Positions 46,800 to 58,859 are shown, counted from the stretch's first letter. The stretch is 64,000 bases of DNA from Cephalopachus bancanus (GCA_027257055.1 JAPVLO010000039.1:4370501-4434500); one strand, 5' to 3'. The notes: a model not told the origin generated them from the sequence alone. Made by a program: numbers and translations.

Positions 46800-48195
46800 T
46801 CTTCGTTGGTCTCTCAATGTTTCTTACTCTGCTAGTAAAAAAAAAAAAAAAATGCATCAATGCCAAGTGTTTGTATGCTGATCACAGAGCTAAGAGATCC
46901 AGTAAGGCATGAAGGTACTGGTTTTGATGACTCCTGATGGAAGGTGGTCTTCAAGGATAAAGATCAGAGGTTGCAGGAGCGAAATGACTAATCCTACCTT
47001 ACCTCTACTGATGAAGTTGGGCCTATTCCTCATTTAGTGTTGTGGTTATATATTGGGGTTTGCAAAATGAGTACAACTGGGGGGAAATGGGCTAGTGGAA
47101 GAGAGGGTCCAGAGATGTCCCCCTGGAGACAGGAGCAGGTCTTCCCACCACCTCATTCCCATAGGACTTTTCATTTAAAGAGGGCGATTAAATCACCCGA
47201 GAAGTGGGAAGTCCTGGTTCAAATTATCCCTTTATTCTGAAAGTTCCCAACAACTAACAGGGGGCCTCAGCACTGGCCAACTCGCCCCATCATTATGTGT
47301 GCACATACCATAACCCAGCCACACTGGGGAAGGGGTTGAGGGGGACTGGGAGAGCCCCTCAAAGCTCTAAGGGGAACCAAATGGAACCTAAAAAGCTCTC
47401 AAAAACTAAAGTAAAGTTGGCTACTTCCACTCAACATGAGTTGGTGCATTAAAGGCAACTTAAAATAACTTGAGGGAAGAAGGGTAAATAAACCGGGGAT
47501 GATTTATCTCTGAGGAATAACGGTATGACTGCTGAATAATTACATGCACCAATCTTTATTAGTATGCAAAGTAGCTGGGCCTGGTTGGCTCCCAGCACTG
47601 CTCAAAGGACAAAAAGCCAAGAGAGCTACGCACATTCTAATAAATCACACCCCACCACTCCCCGTGTGCTGCTGCTACCCTCAGACCCCCAGGGCCTCTC
47701 TGTGGCTACTCTTCTTCAAGATAAGCAGCAAGTGTTTAATTTCTACCTTCTAGTGATGGATTAAGCCTACAGAGTTCCTCCAGAGGAGTCTGGGAATGGT
47801 TGGGGCTTCTCTTTGCACAAGTTTTATTCAAATTATTACTGTTTTATCTGGCAGCTTCTGCAACTGTGATCCCTGCCCTCCTCTGTCTGGAGTACTAAGT
47901 GCCTTTGCAGGAGCTGGGACCTCCCCTCTTCTTGCCGTGAGCTCAGGAGATGTATCCCAACTCTTCTACCAGCCAGGCAAGATGTTCAAGGTGGCTGATG
48001 TTCAAGAACCTGTCGACCCCAGAGCGCAGTTTAGCTGATTCTAATCTCTGAAGGTAGAATAGATATAAGCAACTATGTAAGAATTGGGGGAGGGGAGGTG
48101 CCAACCTGGGAAAGATTATAAGAATGGTAAGATTTCAAACACAGATAGCTTCAATTTCTGTAAAATTTTGAATATGTCAGCCACCTTTCTAAGCC
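46800..48195. other. Unique sequence, nothing recognised
   Basis: Contains an A-run at about 46838-46853 and no recognisable repeat or exon. Confidence 0.4.
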
Positions 48196-48203
48196 ATGCA
48201 GAT

Positions 48204-48214
48204 ACACACACACA

Positions 48215-48263
<49 letters not shown>
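48204..48263. repeat. (CA)n microsatellite
   Basis: About 60 bases of CA repeats with one AAA interruption. Confidence 0.97.
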
Positions 48264-48266
<3 letters not shown>

Positions 48267-48359
48267 ACGTGTCATCTATAAAATGGGAATCATAACAGCC
48301 CTTCCATCATGAGTTGGTGTGTCAAATGTGTATACACACATAAATACACACATACATTC

Positions 48360-48490
48360 ATTTGCTAGGACATCCTATGACATAAGGACTTTTATTAGCC
48401 CCATTTTCTGGAGGAGAAAATTGAAACTCAAAGAATGTGAGTAACTTGCTCCTACAGTGGCTAAACTGTAGTCCAAGTATAAGCATCCTG
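48360..48490 (-). repeat. MIR fragment, antisense
   Basis: 'ccccattttctggaggagaa' and 'attgaaactcaaagaatgtg' match the reversed MIR core. Confidence 0.6.
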
Positions 48491-48529
48491 ACTCCAGTCT
48501 GTGCAATGAATGACCACTAGACTAAAGTG

Positions 48530-49080
48530 TCTGTGTTGCTACCTTACTTAAAATCTTTAAGTGGGCTTCCATAGCTCACAGGATTGAGACCAAAATCCTT
48601 CTAAGGATATACAAGAACAACCTGTGAGACTTGGGCGCCTGGTTTCACCTCATGGCACTTCCCACCTTGTCCTTTGTGCGCCCACTATCCTGTCCATCTA
48701 CTGACACTCCTATGACCCAAACTTCACCACAGCTGAAAGACTGTGATCCTCTCCCCAGCAGCTCTAATCTACCCTCTTTGATTGGTCGGTTTCTACACCT
48801 CTTTCAAAAAGACTTGACTTAGATGTCATGCCCCAGAAAGCCTTCACCCAATCACCCTGCCCCACACTCAGCCCCTGCCTGGTATCCTGTACTCCTTTTC
48901 ATCACACATAACAGGATTTCAATTAAGTAGTTACAAGTCCAAGGATTTGTTCCACATCTCTCTCATGCTCTAGACCGTACATGCCTGTAGGGCAGAGACT
49001 GTGCATCTTTTTATCACCATCTCCCTAGTATCCAGCATCAGCTCTAGCATGTGGGATATATTTGATAACTATTGACTGAT
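48530..49080 (+). repeat. L2 LINE 3' region, long copy
   Basis: 'aagtgggcttccatagctca', 'caggattgagaccaaaatcc', 'gcccactatcctgtccatct', 'cttagatgtcatgccccaga', 'catgcctgtagggcagagac' and 'ccctagtatccagcatcagc': ordered sense L2 over about 550 bases. Confidence 0.85.
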
Positions 49081-49249
49081 CTCACAATGGAGAGGCAACT
49101 TTAAGATTTACCACAATGCAAATGGAAGAGTCCTGAAGTCTGTCACATGGTAAAAGACACAAGAAGATGAAAGTATATTCTCTCTCATCATATTCCCAAC
49201 CAGCAAGACTAATTATTGATTTGGACATAGAAAGCATTTACTAAACTTA

Positions 49250-49432
49250 GTTCCACAACATACATAGTAAAGAGATCTACGTGCCAGGCCCCATTCAACA
49301 TGTTTGTGCATCATCTCAATTTCCCAAAGATTTTTATGAGATCAACACCATTATAATCCGCCCCGCCCCCCCCGCCGCCATTTTATAGATGGGTCAACTG
49401 ATACCCATAGTCTCACCCATAGTCTACTAACC
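49250..49432 (-). repeat. MIR SINE, antisense, with a C-rich insertion
   Basis: 'acgtgccaggccccattcaa', 'catctcaatttcccaaagat' and 'cattttatagatgggtcaac' follow the reversed MIR. A CCGCCCCGCCC-type run (about 49359-49379) interrupts it. Confidence 0.65.
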
Positions 49433-49689
49433 TCTATTGGGGTTACAGAACCATATTGTTAAAAGAGACCTCAATGATGTAAAAAGAAAACAGAGAAATT
49501 TAAAACCTCCTCCCAACACTCATTCCTCTCCAAGGATATTAGGACGGAATGGTTTGAATGCTCAGACACTTGCACACCAATGATCCTTTGGTTTCCTCAC
49601 AAGTCTAGCAAATGGATTAGGAGGACTTCTCTGCCAATGCCCCACATTATTCTCCCTGGTAGCTATATGTGGCCTTCACAGAATACTAA

Positions 49690-49800
49690 ATTTCTATTTA
49701 CTCAGTCAACTTGCATCTATTGAACCCTTACTTCTGGCCAGGTATTTTTCTAAACACTGAAAGAGCAGCAGGAAACAAGACAGAGTTTTTTTCCCCTGAA
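49690..49800 (-). repeat. L2 3' end, antisense
   Basis: 'ttactcagtcaacttgcatc', 'tattgaacccttacttctgg' and 'gcagcaggaaacaagacaga' match the reversed L2. Confidence 0.6.
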
Positions 49801-49889
49801 AACTATATTGTATGAAGAAACCTACCAAGTTCTAGCATATATAAATAAGGAAGTTGAGATGATTCAAAATTAGCATTTATCTTATTTTC

Positions 49890-50077
49890 TGGTGCACCAT
49901 TCCTGGAGGTACTGTAATACCAGGTCAATATGTGGAGTTTACAGAATAAGCCCCTTTTCCATCTCCCTGCTCCAGAAATCCATTTAATATATTGTCCTCA
50001 GATACAGGGTATATCAGATATTAAACTGATAAGAATAGATACTACACTTGATCTTAGCCAAAAGGCCAAGAAGTGAT
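49890..50077 (-). pseudogene. RNU2 pseudogene: U2 snRNA retropseudogene, full length
   Basis: Read on the minus strand it matches U2 small nuclear RNA from its first to its last base in 188 positions. The first 38 bases align without gaps, and the branch-point recognition GTAGTA falls at RNA positions 33-38 (50040-50045). The Sm-site region AATATATTAAATGGA and the 3' end CCTCCAGGAA…GGTGCACCA are also clear. Numerous substitutions, mostly C to T or G to A, mark it as dead. It is followed by an A-rich tail (gaaaataaga) and bracketed by 'caaaattagcattta' (49865-49879) and 'caaaatgagcattta' (50078-50092), a 15-base target duplication with one mismatch. That is the signature of LINE-1 mediated retroposition. 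No snRNA promoter element was seen. Confidence 0.95.
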
Positions 50078-50092
50078 CAAAATGAGCATTTA

Positions 50093-50990
50093 AATCTAAG
50101 CTTAAGGAAGGCTGAAATGACATGGAGAAGCTCCAGATAACCTACTTTTCAAGGACATCATGGATAACATGTGACTCTGGAAAGATGGTCATCAAAAGAT
50201 TCTCCACCCTCCATTCATGTAAGAAGGCAGATCTCTGTGATCTCCACAAACCTAGTTACAAAGTATTCCTTTGGGACAAGCTTGAGGTATCATGATATTA
50301 TCTCCAAGTAAGCCTCTTAACTCTACAAGCATAATACACTTTCACATGGTTTCCTTTTTTATTTGTTTATATTAATGTTGGAGCCCAGGTTCTTCATATC
50401 AAGTTATGCACTACTTCAGCTCCAAGTTTGAAGACATATCCGATGCTCGGAGTGCATGGTCTGGCAGGGGAGACAGACAATTAGCCAATAATACAGGTCA
50501 AGAGACAGATACACAGAATTAAGATTGATTCATTTGGTCCCAGATCCTCAACAACAAAAAGAAGTTTCTAGGCTCATTAGGGCAAGGAGAAATGGAGAAG
50601 AGAGGCCATGAGAAGAAAAGTAGTCTAAATCAAGAAGATGACATATTTGCAATTAACTACTCCTGTTTTTGCCTGCCTGGCATCATTCTACCTTTTGGAG
50701 GTAGTAGCATTCTTTTATTATCCTTTGAAGAGCCTTCCTTACCTTGCCTGCTCTCAGACACTGTGGGCAAGAACCAAACACACCCTCAGTTCCTGGAGTG
50801 GACATGTGACCTATGACTGGCTAGATCATGGCAGGTTCACAGATGGGCATGAGATCCAAATCAGGACTACAGGAGGGATAACTCTGAAGAATTCACCCAG
50901 AATGTGCCAAAGAAGGATATAGATAAAAGGCAGGGTAAGAGATGGGATTAAGAAGCTCCAACATGCATCTAATAGGAGTCCCAGAAGTGA
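50093..50990. other. Unique sequence, nothing recognised
   Basis: A weak L2-like block lies around 50440-50530. Overlapping 74 and 94 codon + frames at 50592-50922 show hydrophobic stretches but no domain. Confidence 0.35.
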
Positions 50991-51539
50991 ACTAGATAGA
51001 GAAGGAACAATTAAAGAAATCATCATGGAATGTTTGCCAAAGTTGAAGCAGCATTGTTCCTCTGAATGTTTCAATCAGAATAAATAAAATGTACGCTTAG
51101 ATACATCATAGTGAAACTGTATAACACAAAGAATGAAAAGATATTAAAAGCTGAAACAGAGAAAATACTATTGCTTACAGAAAAAGACTCTTAGACTTCA
51201 TGGAAAGTTTTCATGAGGAACATGAGTCAAGAGAATAACAGGAGAAATAACTACCAATCTAATATTTTAGCTGTACCAGCGATGGTTCCAGAAAGAAAGA
51301 ACACAACAAAGTTTTCCAACATAGAAAGTCTAATAGACTTTGCTATCCACCAAACTTTGCCCAAAAAACTGTCAAAGTAGGTTTCAAAATAAAGGTAATA
51401 AATACTCAGTATCATAAAAAATTGAGCCTAGAAATTGATGACATATGTTCACAATCTATTTAAATGTTAATTTCAAATAACTACTTCAAAAAATATCAAA
51501 CTAAAAACAAAATGGATAGAAAATGCCATGGTACCATGA

Positions 51540-51770
51540 AAGGTTTCTCAGTCTTGGCATTATCAATATTTTGGGATTAATAATTCTGTATAATGCAGGG
51601 GTGTCCTGTGCACTGTAGGGTGTTGAGCACTGTCCTTTGAGTCTATCTCCTAGATGCCAGTAGCACACTCCACCCCAGAACTGACACTAAAAATCTCTCC
51701 AGACATTTACAGATGTCCTCCTGGAGGCAAAAGTGCCTCTACAATTGAGAACCGCTACACTAAAAAAGAG
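51540..51770 (-). mobile_element. hAT-type MITE, family not named
   Basis: Ends resemble each other in inverted orientation ('ggtttctcagtcttggca' and 'caattgagaaccgc'). The interior has 'tcctgtgcactgtagggtgt', 'agatgccagtagcacactcc' and 'ctctccagacatttacagat', a common mammalian nonautonomous hAT-like repeat. No transposase. Confidence 0.65.
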
Positions 51771-52080
51771 ACAATCTAGTGTCTCCAACCCAATGTAGAA
51801 CATAGAAACAAATAAAGTAAACTTGATTGACCCAAGAGAAAGAGGTAATAGAGTAAAAGAAAGTAAAAGGAAAACATCATAAACAAAAATTATAAAATAT
51901 TTTTAAAGTCTAAATACATCTGTATTACAATATGTGCCAACACATCAATTCACCTTTTAAAAGAGCTAAATGATATGACTGCATAGGAACGATCCAACCA
52001 GGTGCTGTTTGTAGGAGACAAATTTAAAACCAAGCTACACATAAAGATGAAAAATAAAAATATTTTTTAAAATGATATTG

Positions 52081-52370
52081 TGGCTGGGCTCGGTGGCTCA
52101 ACCTGTAATCCCAGCACTTTGGGAGGCCAAGGTGAGTGGATTGCCTGAACCTGCGGGTTCTAGACCAGCCTGGGCAACTTGGCAAGACCTCGTCTCTACA
52201 ATAATAAATAAAAAATTAGCCAGGCATGGTAGTGCGTGCCTGTAGTTCTGGTTACTTGGAAAGCTGAGGCAGAAGGATTGCCGGAGCCCAGCAGGTTGAC
52301 ACTGGGGTAGCCAAGAGTGTGTCACTGCACTCCAGCCTAGGCAACACCGTGAGACTCCAATTCAAAAAAA
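52081..52370 (+). mobile_element. Dimeric Alu, non-anthropoid subfamily, nested in L1
   Basis: Complete dimer with A tail. The flanks 'atgatattg' (ending 52080) and 'atgatattg' (ending 52379), plus adjoining A residues, are the target duplication. More diverged than the copies at 36.5 and 41.4 kb, so probably older. Confidence 0.93.
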
Positions 52371-52446
52371 ATGATATTGCATACAGATGCTACACAAAAA
52401 AAAAGGCTAATGCAGTTATAACAATATATTTTATAAAATAGAAGTT

Positions 52447-52735
52447 TGAACACAAATGCTTCCAGGTCCATTCGTGTTGTAGTTAGTTTCAATACTTCAT
52501 TCCTTTTCATGGAGAAATAATTTTCTATTGTATGGATATACCATGTGTTTTTGATTCATTCGTCAGTTGATGGACATTGTGTTGCTTCCAAATTTCGAAG
52601 CTCTTGTGAACAGTATTTCTACAGACATTCATCTATACATTTTTTTTGTCTGAATACTTGTTTTTAAATCTTTTCGGTATATACCCAGGAGTAGAAATGC
52701 TGAGTCATAAGATGTTTCTGTTAGGTATATTTTTG
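52447..52735 (-). mobile_element. Antisense L1 ORF2-end fragment inside a sense L1
   Basis: 'ttctattgtatggatatacc', 'gtcagttgatggacattgtg', 'atatacccaggagtagaaat' and 'gctgagtcataagatg' are reversed L1 ORF2 end. Confidence 0.8.
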
Positions 52736-53884
52736 AAATCAAAAGAGTAAACTATAAAGCAGCTCAATTCACCCAAAAAAGTATGTTACATGTAAGCATG
52801 TATAGTTTCCCAGAAAAATTTAAATTACTAAAATTGTCTCAAGAAAAAAAAGAGAAAGCAAAATAATCCAATAACCATGAAATAAATGAAACTGATGTTC
52901 AATGTTGCCTTTTCTGTCTAATATGTACATCCCAAAATAGACATATACATATATAGTAGGTAAATTTTATCAAATGTTCAAGGAAAAGATAATCTTCTAC
53001 CTTATATCAATTCTTTCAGTGAATATAAAAACAAAAGTCATCACTCAATGAATGTAGTATTACCTTAGTAACAAAAATCAAACAAGGATAGTATAAGAAA
53101 AGAAAATTATAAACCATTCTCACTTATCAACGTAGATGTAAAAGTCTCAAATAAAGCACTTTCAAAGGGGATTCATCAGAGTCTAAAAATAATAATACAT
53201 CATGATCAAATAGGGTTTATCCCAAGAACCCAATAATGATTCAAAACCAGAACTCCTATTAAGGCAATGCACCACAATAAAAGATTAAGGGAGAGACTAT
53301 ATAATCCCAACATTTATGAACAATTTATGAAGAACAAGCATTTTATAAAACTTAATACCTATTCATTACAAAAACTGGTAGCAAACTTTCTAAACCCATT
53401 AAGTTTAGCAATCAAAACCCACAGCAAACATCATGCTTAAGGATGAGACAATAAATGGAAGCCCACCAGTGTTGGGAACAAGACAAGAATGCTCAGGATC
53501 ACTGCTTTTATCCATCATTACTCTCGTGGCTCTCTAGCTGACATAAAAGGTGATACATATAGAGTCAGTAAATAAATACATAAATTTTACATTTTTGCTA
53601 TGTGGAGATTTATATGTTTTATCTATTTATTTAGGTTGGAAAGGGAGCACCAAAATAGTCTTGACAAATGGTATGGATGCCATAAATAGAACATCCAAGA
53701 TCTACAACAAAAGTATTAGAATTATTGAAAGCTTAGCAAGATTGTTGTATAAAGAGCAATATGCAAAAGTGAACATAATAATTGTATCTAGAAACAAATA
53801 AACAGCCCAAAATTACATGAGATTTTAAAAAATCCCAGTCACATAATATAAAATCCCCTAAGGTAACTAGGAAGAATTTTTTTT

Positions 53885-54098
53885 AAACGTGTGCAGCTTG
53901 GACAACAGTAAGACCTCATCTCTACAAAAAAAATATTTTTTTGTTTGAATTAGCCAGGCAAGGTGGCATGCACCTGAAACTCCAGCTACTTGGGAGGCTG
54001 AGACAGTAGGATCACTTGAGCTCAGGCTGCAGTGAGCTCTGAGGGTGCTGCTGCACTCCAGTCTGGGCAACAGAGAAACATTCTTCTCCAAAAATGAA
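53885..54098 (+). mobile_element. 5'-truncated old Alu (J-like)
   Basis: Starts within the left arm ('agcttggacaacagtaagac', 'ctcatctctacaaaaaaaat') and includes the right arm ('ccagctacttgggaggctga', 'cttgagctcaggctgcagtg', 'ctgcactccagtctgggcaa'). It lacks the marks of the five younger dimers and resembles the generic old Alu consensus. Confidence 0.85.
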
Positions 54099-54099
54099 A

Positions 54100-54100
<1 letters not shown>

Positions 54101-54151
<51 letters not shown>
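54101..54151. repeat. (TG)n microsatellite on an Alu tail
   Basis: About 25 uninterrupted TG units directly after the A-rich tail of the old Alu. Confidence 0.97.
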
Positions 54152-54155
<4 letters not shown>

Positions 54156-55124
54156 AGAAGACACATAAAGAGAGGTAACTGATACATAAATGACTTAAAT
54201 TAATAAATAAAACACATAAGGATAGGCATTATTGACAGACATGAAGTCAGTTCTCAAAAATGGTGAGACATACTATGTTCGTAGATGAGAAAGCAATATC
54301 CTAAATATTCTATATATCCTAAATATAAACGTTCCTGAAATAAATCCTCAAATTCAGTGTAATTCATATCAAAATTATAACAATTATTTTCTCAAACTTT
54401 AGCACACTGATCTTAAGTTTACCGAAAAATCCAAAGGACTAGAAAAGGTGAAGACTTCAGAGCATTTCAAGGATGGTTTCAGAAACACCTGGTAATGTGA
54501 AGATGCATAGCCTTTGACAATTTCATTTCTACATATTTAGTTGAAGCACAAGGCAAATTCACAAATATTTATTACAACTTTCTTTCTGAAAGTAAAAAAA
54601 ATTACAAAATAGCCTGAATGTCCATCAATAGGAGAATGGATAACAAATTCTGGTATAATCATACAGGGAAATATTATACAGAAGTTAAATGGAATAAAAC
54701 AGCATTACCCATAAAAACATAGATAAATTTAAAAATAGTGTTTAGCAAAAATAAGATGCATGGAATGCCCTATTTTATCTGTAAATTCAGAAAATATTTT
54801 TAAAACATCTGTGAGAGTAATAGTCCAGGCAGCAAAGCAAGACAATAGCAGTGCAGAAAGTACCCAGGGTCTTCAAATTTATCATATTTTTGTTTTCATC
54901 TTTACAAATTCTGAAGCAAATATAAAATAGTGTTAAGATGTGATCAGGCTAAAAGATGAGTACATGAGGTTCATTATATTATTTGCTATAATTTTCTACT
55001 AGAATGTCCCACTTTCTGGATTCAATTTGTTTTTATCCAACTCTAAAATCATGTTTGATATTTTCCTCTAATTCTCATATTTTCTATAACTGTCAGATCC
55101 AGAAGCTTGAATGAACTCAGATGC

Positions 55125-55440
55125 AATTTATTTGTATTCCATTTACTTAAGGTGTGCAAACATAAAGTTTTGTTATACATATGCGCTGTGAATGACAACC
55201 ATAGGTAAGCAAATTAGCATACCTATCACCTTCCACAATTGTCTCTTTCTTTCCCCCCTTTGGTGGTAAGAGTGCCTACCCTCTTGGCAAATTGCCATTA
55301 TACGTGTATTATGAAGCACAGTCCTCATGCTGTACATTTGATCTCTAGACCTATTCATGCTACATAATTCCAAGTGTAAGTCAAAGTGTGCCAACTTACA
55401 ATTCCTTTTCTTTTTAGCAAGACCATAAAATTGTGGCACT
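55125..55440. mobile_element. L1M 3' UTR-like fragment
   Basis: 'gttttgttatacatatgcgc', 'attagcatacctatcacctt', 'cctaccctcttggcaaattg' and 'catgctgtacatttgatctc' resemble an L1M 3' UTR segment; orientation uncertain. Confidence 0.6.
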
Positions 55441-55469
55441 GGATATTACTTATGGAATCCCATAAGAAG

Positions 55470-56700
55470 GTTAATAATGTCTAATTTTTTCCCACTTTTA
55501 GCAATGCTCTGATCAGTGGGTTCCAGTGGTATCATCCGATCTACCCCTGAACAAATTCCCCATTCGCCTTTCACCTAATGGTTTTAACAGCTATTGGTCA
55601 TTATTACCCTGCTTCACTATTTCATTAGGGAACTGCAAAAAGATTGTTTTCTAGTGATTCCTAGTGATTTACCATCCTGCTTGATCTTATGGCTATGGGT
55701 CTTTCATAAAGAACCTTCCTTTATACAATATTTTTCCTGGCATATAGAAAACAATTATTGAGTCGCATGACAGGTGCACAGGGACTTAATATCCTCTTTA
55801 CTTTTGAGTGTTCTTAAAATTTATATCATAAAATTTAAAAATAAAAACAAAATCAAAAGATATGTAAATGCATAGGGAAAAACTGAAATGAAACACACCA
55901 GATATCTTACCATAATTAATGTCAAAATTGTAGGAGTACAGGTGAATTTTATACACTGCTGTATTTCCAAATTTCTCAATAAATTATTACACGTATTATC
56001 AGAGAACCAAACAGAAGAGCAGAATGTTGTGGTACTAATGGGGGACGTTTGGGTGATCTACTTTAAATCCAGGTCAGGACAAGCATCCCTAACAGGTATT
56101 CTTTGAAGGAACTGACCCAGAGAAACCCTCAGGAAAGAGTGCATCAGGCAGAGATAGCCCCAAACAGGTGCAGTGATGCTCTTGGAGTGTGAAAAAGGAA
56201 AACAAAGGCAGTGGCTGAGTACCATTCAGCTCTTAGTAAAAATGGAGACCAGCTGGTCCTCCACATCATCACAGAAGTTCCTACCGATTTCACATACCAA
56301 GTGGGGCTCATGCAGGAGTCTGTCTGTGTTTACAAAGTCACAGAACCCAAATCACACAGGAAATCTTAGCATCTGCCCCGCTGAGTAGGTAGAAGGCAGA
56401 GAACCCAAAAATCCTAGATAATGGATCACAGTAGCTCCACCATGACAAGGCAAAATAGTGATAATTAAATGATTTTAACAGTGTGTCAAGATGAAGGATA
56501 ACAGTCTTGGAAAACAAAGCTGGTAAATCATTACCCCTCAGGCGTACATACCTCAGTTAGGGTATGAAAAATACAGAACGCAAACTACCCAGCCACACAC
56601 TTCAGTGCAACACAATGTTCATCCCCACCCTATTAGGGTTCCTTCTGAGCCAAGCACAGCTGGGCTCCCTTTTTGACTCTGAGGCAAAATGAGAGCTAAG
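55470..56700. other. Unique sequence, nothing recognised
   Basis: No repeat, exon or RNA recognised. Confidence 0.4.
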
Positions 56701-56719
56701 CTCAAATTTATCTCACTTA

Positions 56720-57065
56720 CTGAGCACTTTCCTATGATGCCCCCAAGCTCTGTACTAGAAGCTAACAATAGATAGACAAGATTTCTATTCTAATTGGGGA
56801 AAACAGGCAACATAGGAGCTATGGCCAAGTATGATGAGGTGGGGGGCTAAGGCAACCCAGAGGAGGGTTCCTAACTGAACCCCAACCTTCTCCAGGTCAG
56901 GGAAACTTTCATAAAGAGACAGCACTTTAGGTGAGTTTGAGGAGTGAGAAGGTACCTATTTATAAGAAGACGAGATAGCAGGGCATTCTATGTAAAAGGA
57001 ACCACACAGTCAGGCTTTAGCTTGGATGGAGCAGGAAAGAGGGAGGCACTGAAGGTGACATTTAA
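56720..57065 (-). repeat. L2 LINE, antisense
   Basis: 'ctgtactagaagctaacaat', 'atagatagacaagatttcta', 'taagaagacgagatagcagg' and 'atggagcaggaaagagggag' follow the reversed L2. Confidence 0.55.
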
Positions 57066-57069
57066 GATT

Positions 57070-58135
57070 ATTTAATTTCACTGGCATCAAAAGTTCTGGA
57101 ACCAGGATTCTTGCTACATCTTTCAGAAACACCCACACTCAAATCCATCACCACTCACCGTCCACTGCAGCATGATTGAAAGAAGGGTCTGACCTCCAAG
57201 AAAGAATTTTCTCTTTTCCCCAATGCATAATGAGTTTTTTAACCTTTTGTTGTTCCACAAGTATTATGTATGAGACAAAAAGGAACAGGCACAAAAGAAA
57301 AAAGTAAATAATTATTCATTCCCATTTGCTCCACCTAATATACCCACTGCAATGTCTTGAAGCACAGAATTTCAGATCCATATTTTTTCCTGTCTATATA
57401 TGCTGTTAAAATAAATTAGAATCACACTATTTGTAAACTGAATTTCATTTTAGCTCTATGCAAATGTCTATAGTTTGGATGGTTTCCAAACCTCATTACC
57501 CACAGTTATCATTTCCTACTTATAAAATGAGGTCATGAAAGGGTTAAAGGGCCCACAGGCAGGAGAGAAATTTATCATCTAAGAAAACCGAAGGCAACAG
57601 AAGGGTGGATGTGCTTAACAATTCACACCAGGATGCACACACCCACGTCTGTCCACTCAGCTCTCTTCCATGGCAACCAGAACACTGCCTTCATGGAGAT
57701 CTAAAAACTTCTCGACACTTAAAACACCTTAAGTTGGCATCCAGAGTGGGAGAGGATTGTGGAAGGAGGGACTCACGTCGTGAGTCCAGACATCTGCAAA
57801 GCCATGTAAAAGCTTCCTTCTAACTCAGAACTTATCTGCCTGTGTCCTCCCCTCTAATAGGCTATTTGTGCCATGTCTTTCTCTTTGGCAACTCTTTGGT
57901 TCACCTGGTCTTCCAGGTGTGGTCTCATGTCTTTACTTCTCGGCTGCCAGGTAAGCACATCCCCTAGGCCTGGCCTCAGTGCTCTCTCGTGCTTGGTGAG
58001 TTAGGTCCTGATGTCCCCAGTATGCGACCTGGCTTGGATTCCCAACACCCAGGTGCCAGACAAGAATCACTAGAAGCACTGAGTTCCTCAGTCAGGGATT
58101 CTGGTCTCCATGTAGGGACATGTAAGTACTCACCT
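57070..58135. other. Unique sequence, nothing recognised
   Basis: No repeat or exon recognised; the frames of 61 to 75 codons here have no motif. Confidence 0.4.
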
Positions 58136-58139
58136 CTCA

Positions 58140-58445
58140 TGTTTCTTTTCCATTGCTGCATAACAATTCATCACAAACTCAGAACCTTAAAAATGCAGCC
58201 ATTTATTAGTGTATAGTGTTGCTGGAGCAAGAGTCCAGGCACAGCATAGCTGGCTCTTCTGCCTGAGGTCTTCAGCAGGCTGCAGTTCAGACACTGGTTG
58301 GGGCTGTGTTTCATCAGAGACTCAACTGGAGAAAGGTCCACACCAAGCCTCTTGAGGTTCTTGGCAGAATGTATCGCCTTGCAGCTGTAGGACAAAGTCC
58401 CCTTCTCATGTTGACTACTCACCAGCGGACGCTCTCAGCTCCTAC
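58140..58445 (+). repeat. Ancient interspersed repeat, family not named
   Basis: 'ccattgctgcataacaattc', 'agcatagctggctcttctgc', 'agactcaactggagaaaggt' match a widespread old mammalian repeat order, as suspected at 37190-37790. Confidence 0.5.
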
Positions 58446-58563
58446 CTGCAGGTCCTAGTCAGGTGATTCCACAGGTCTTTTTCACAAAATGACATTTTGA
58501 TTCTAAAAGGCAGCAAGGGGAGTTTCTATGCTTCTGCTTGTATTAATACATACACATGCACCC

Positions 58564-58614
<51 letters not shown>
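58564..58614. repeat. (CA)n microsatellite
   Basis: About 25 uninterrupted CA units. Confidence 0.97.
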
Positions 58615-58617
<3 letters not shown>

Positions 58618-58859
58618 TCAATCCTCATTATTAATGAGTTTCGTATTTGTGAATTAGCCTAGTTGCTCAAGTTTATTCATAACCCCAAAATCAATACCTA
58701 TAGCACTGTCCCAGTCATTTGGGGACATGCACAGCATGGAAAAAAAAATTGAGTCACCCAGCATGCACATTCTCAGCTGAGGTTGAGAAGGTGACACTGC
58801 CTTCTTGTTTCAGCTCTTGTGCAGAGATGACCAGAGGGCAGAGCCAGGTGGGCGGATAG

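Larger units (their letters stand above)
51000..54880 (+). mobile_element. Old, decayed L1 (or HAL1-related) with four insertions
   Basis: Sense L1 signals appear in order. They start with ORF1/ORF2 junction-like sequence (51160-51480) and 'gctgtttgtaggagacaaat' (about 52005). Next comes the RT region ('gatcaaatagggtttatccc', 'catcatgcttaaggatgaga', 'ggaacaagacaagaatgctc'), and then the ORF2 end ('tgaatgtccatcaataggag'). It is broken by a hAT MITE (51540-51770), an Alu (52081-52370), an antisense L1 piece (52447-52735) and an old Alu plus TG repeat (53885-54151). All frames are destroyed. Confidence 0.7.

Noticed and set aside
48204..48263. Regularly spaced repeats as a CRISPR array
   Set aside because: Simple CA dinucleotide run without spacers; the organism is a eukaryote.
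49359..49379. GC-rich run as an Sp1/CpG-island promoter
   Set aside because: Only about 20 bases, in a reversed MIR; no island, TATA or transcript evidence.
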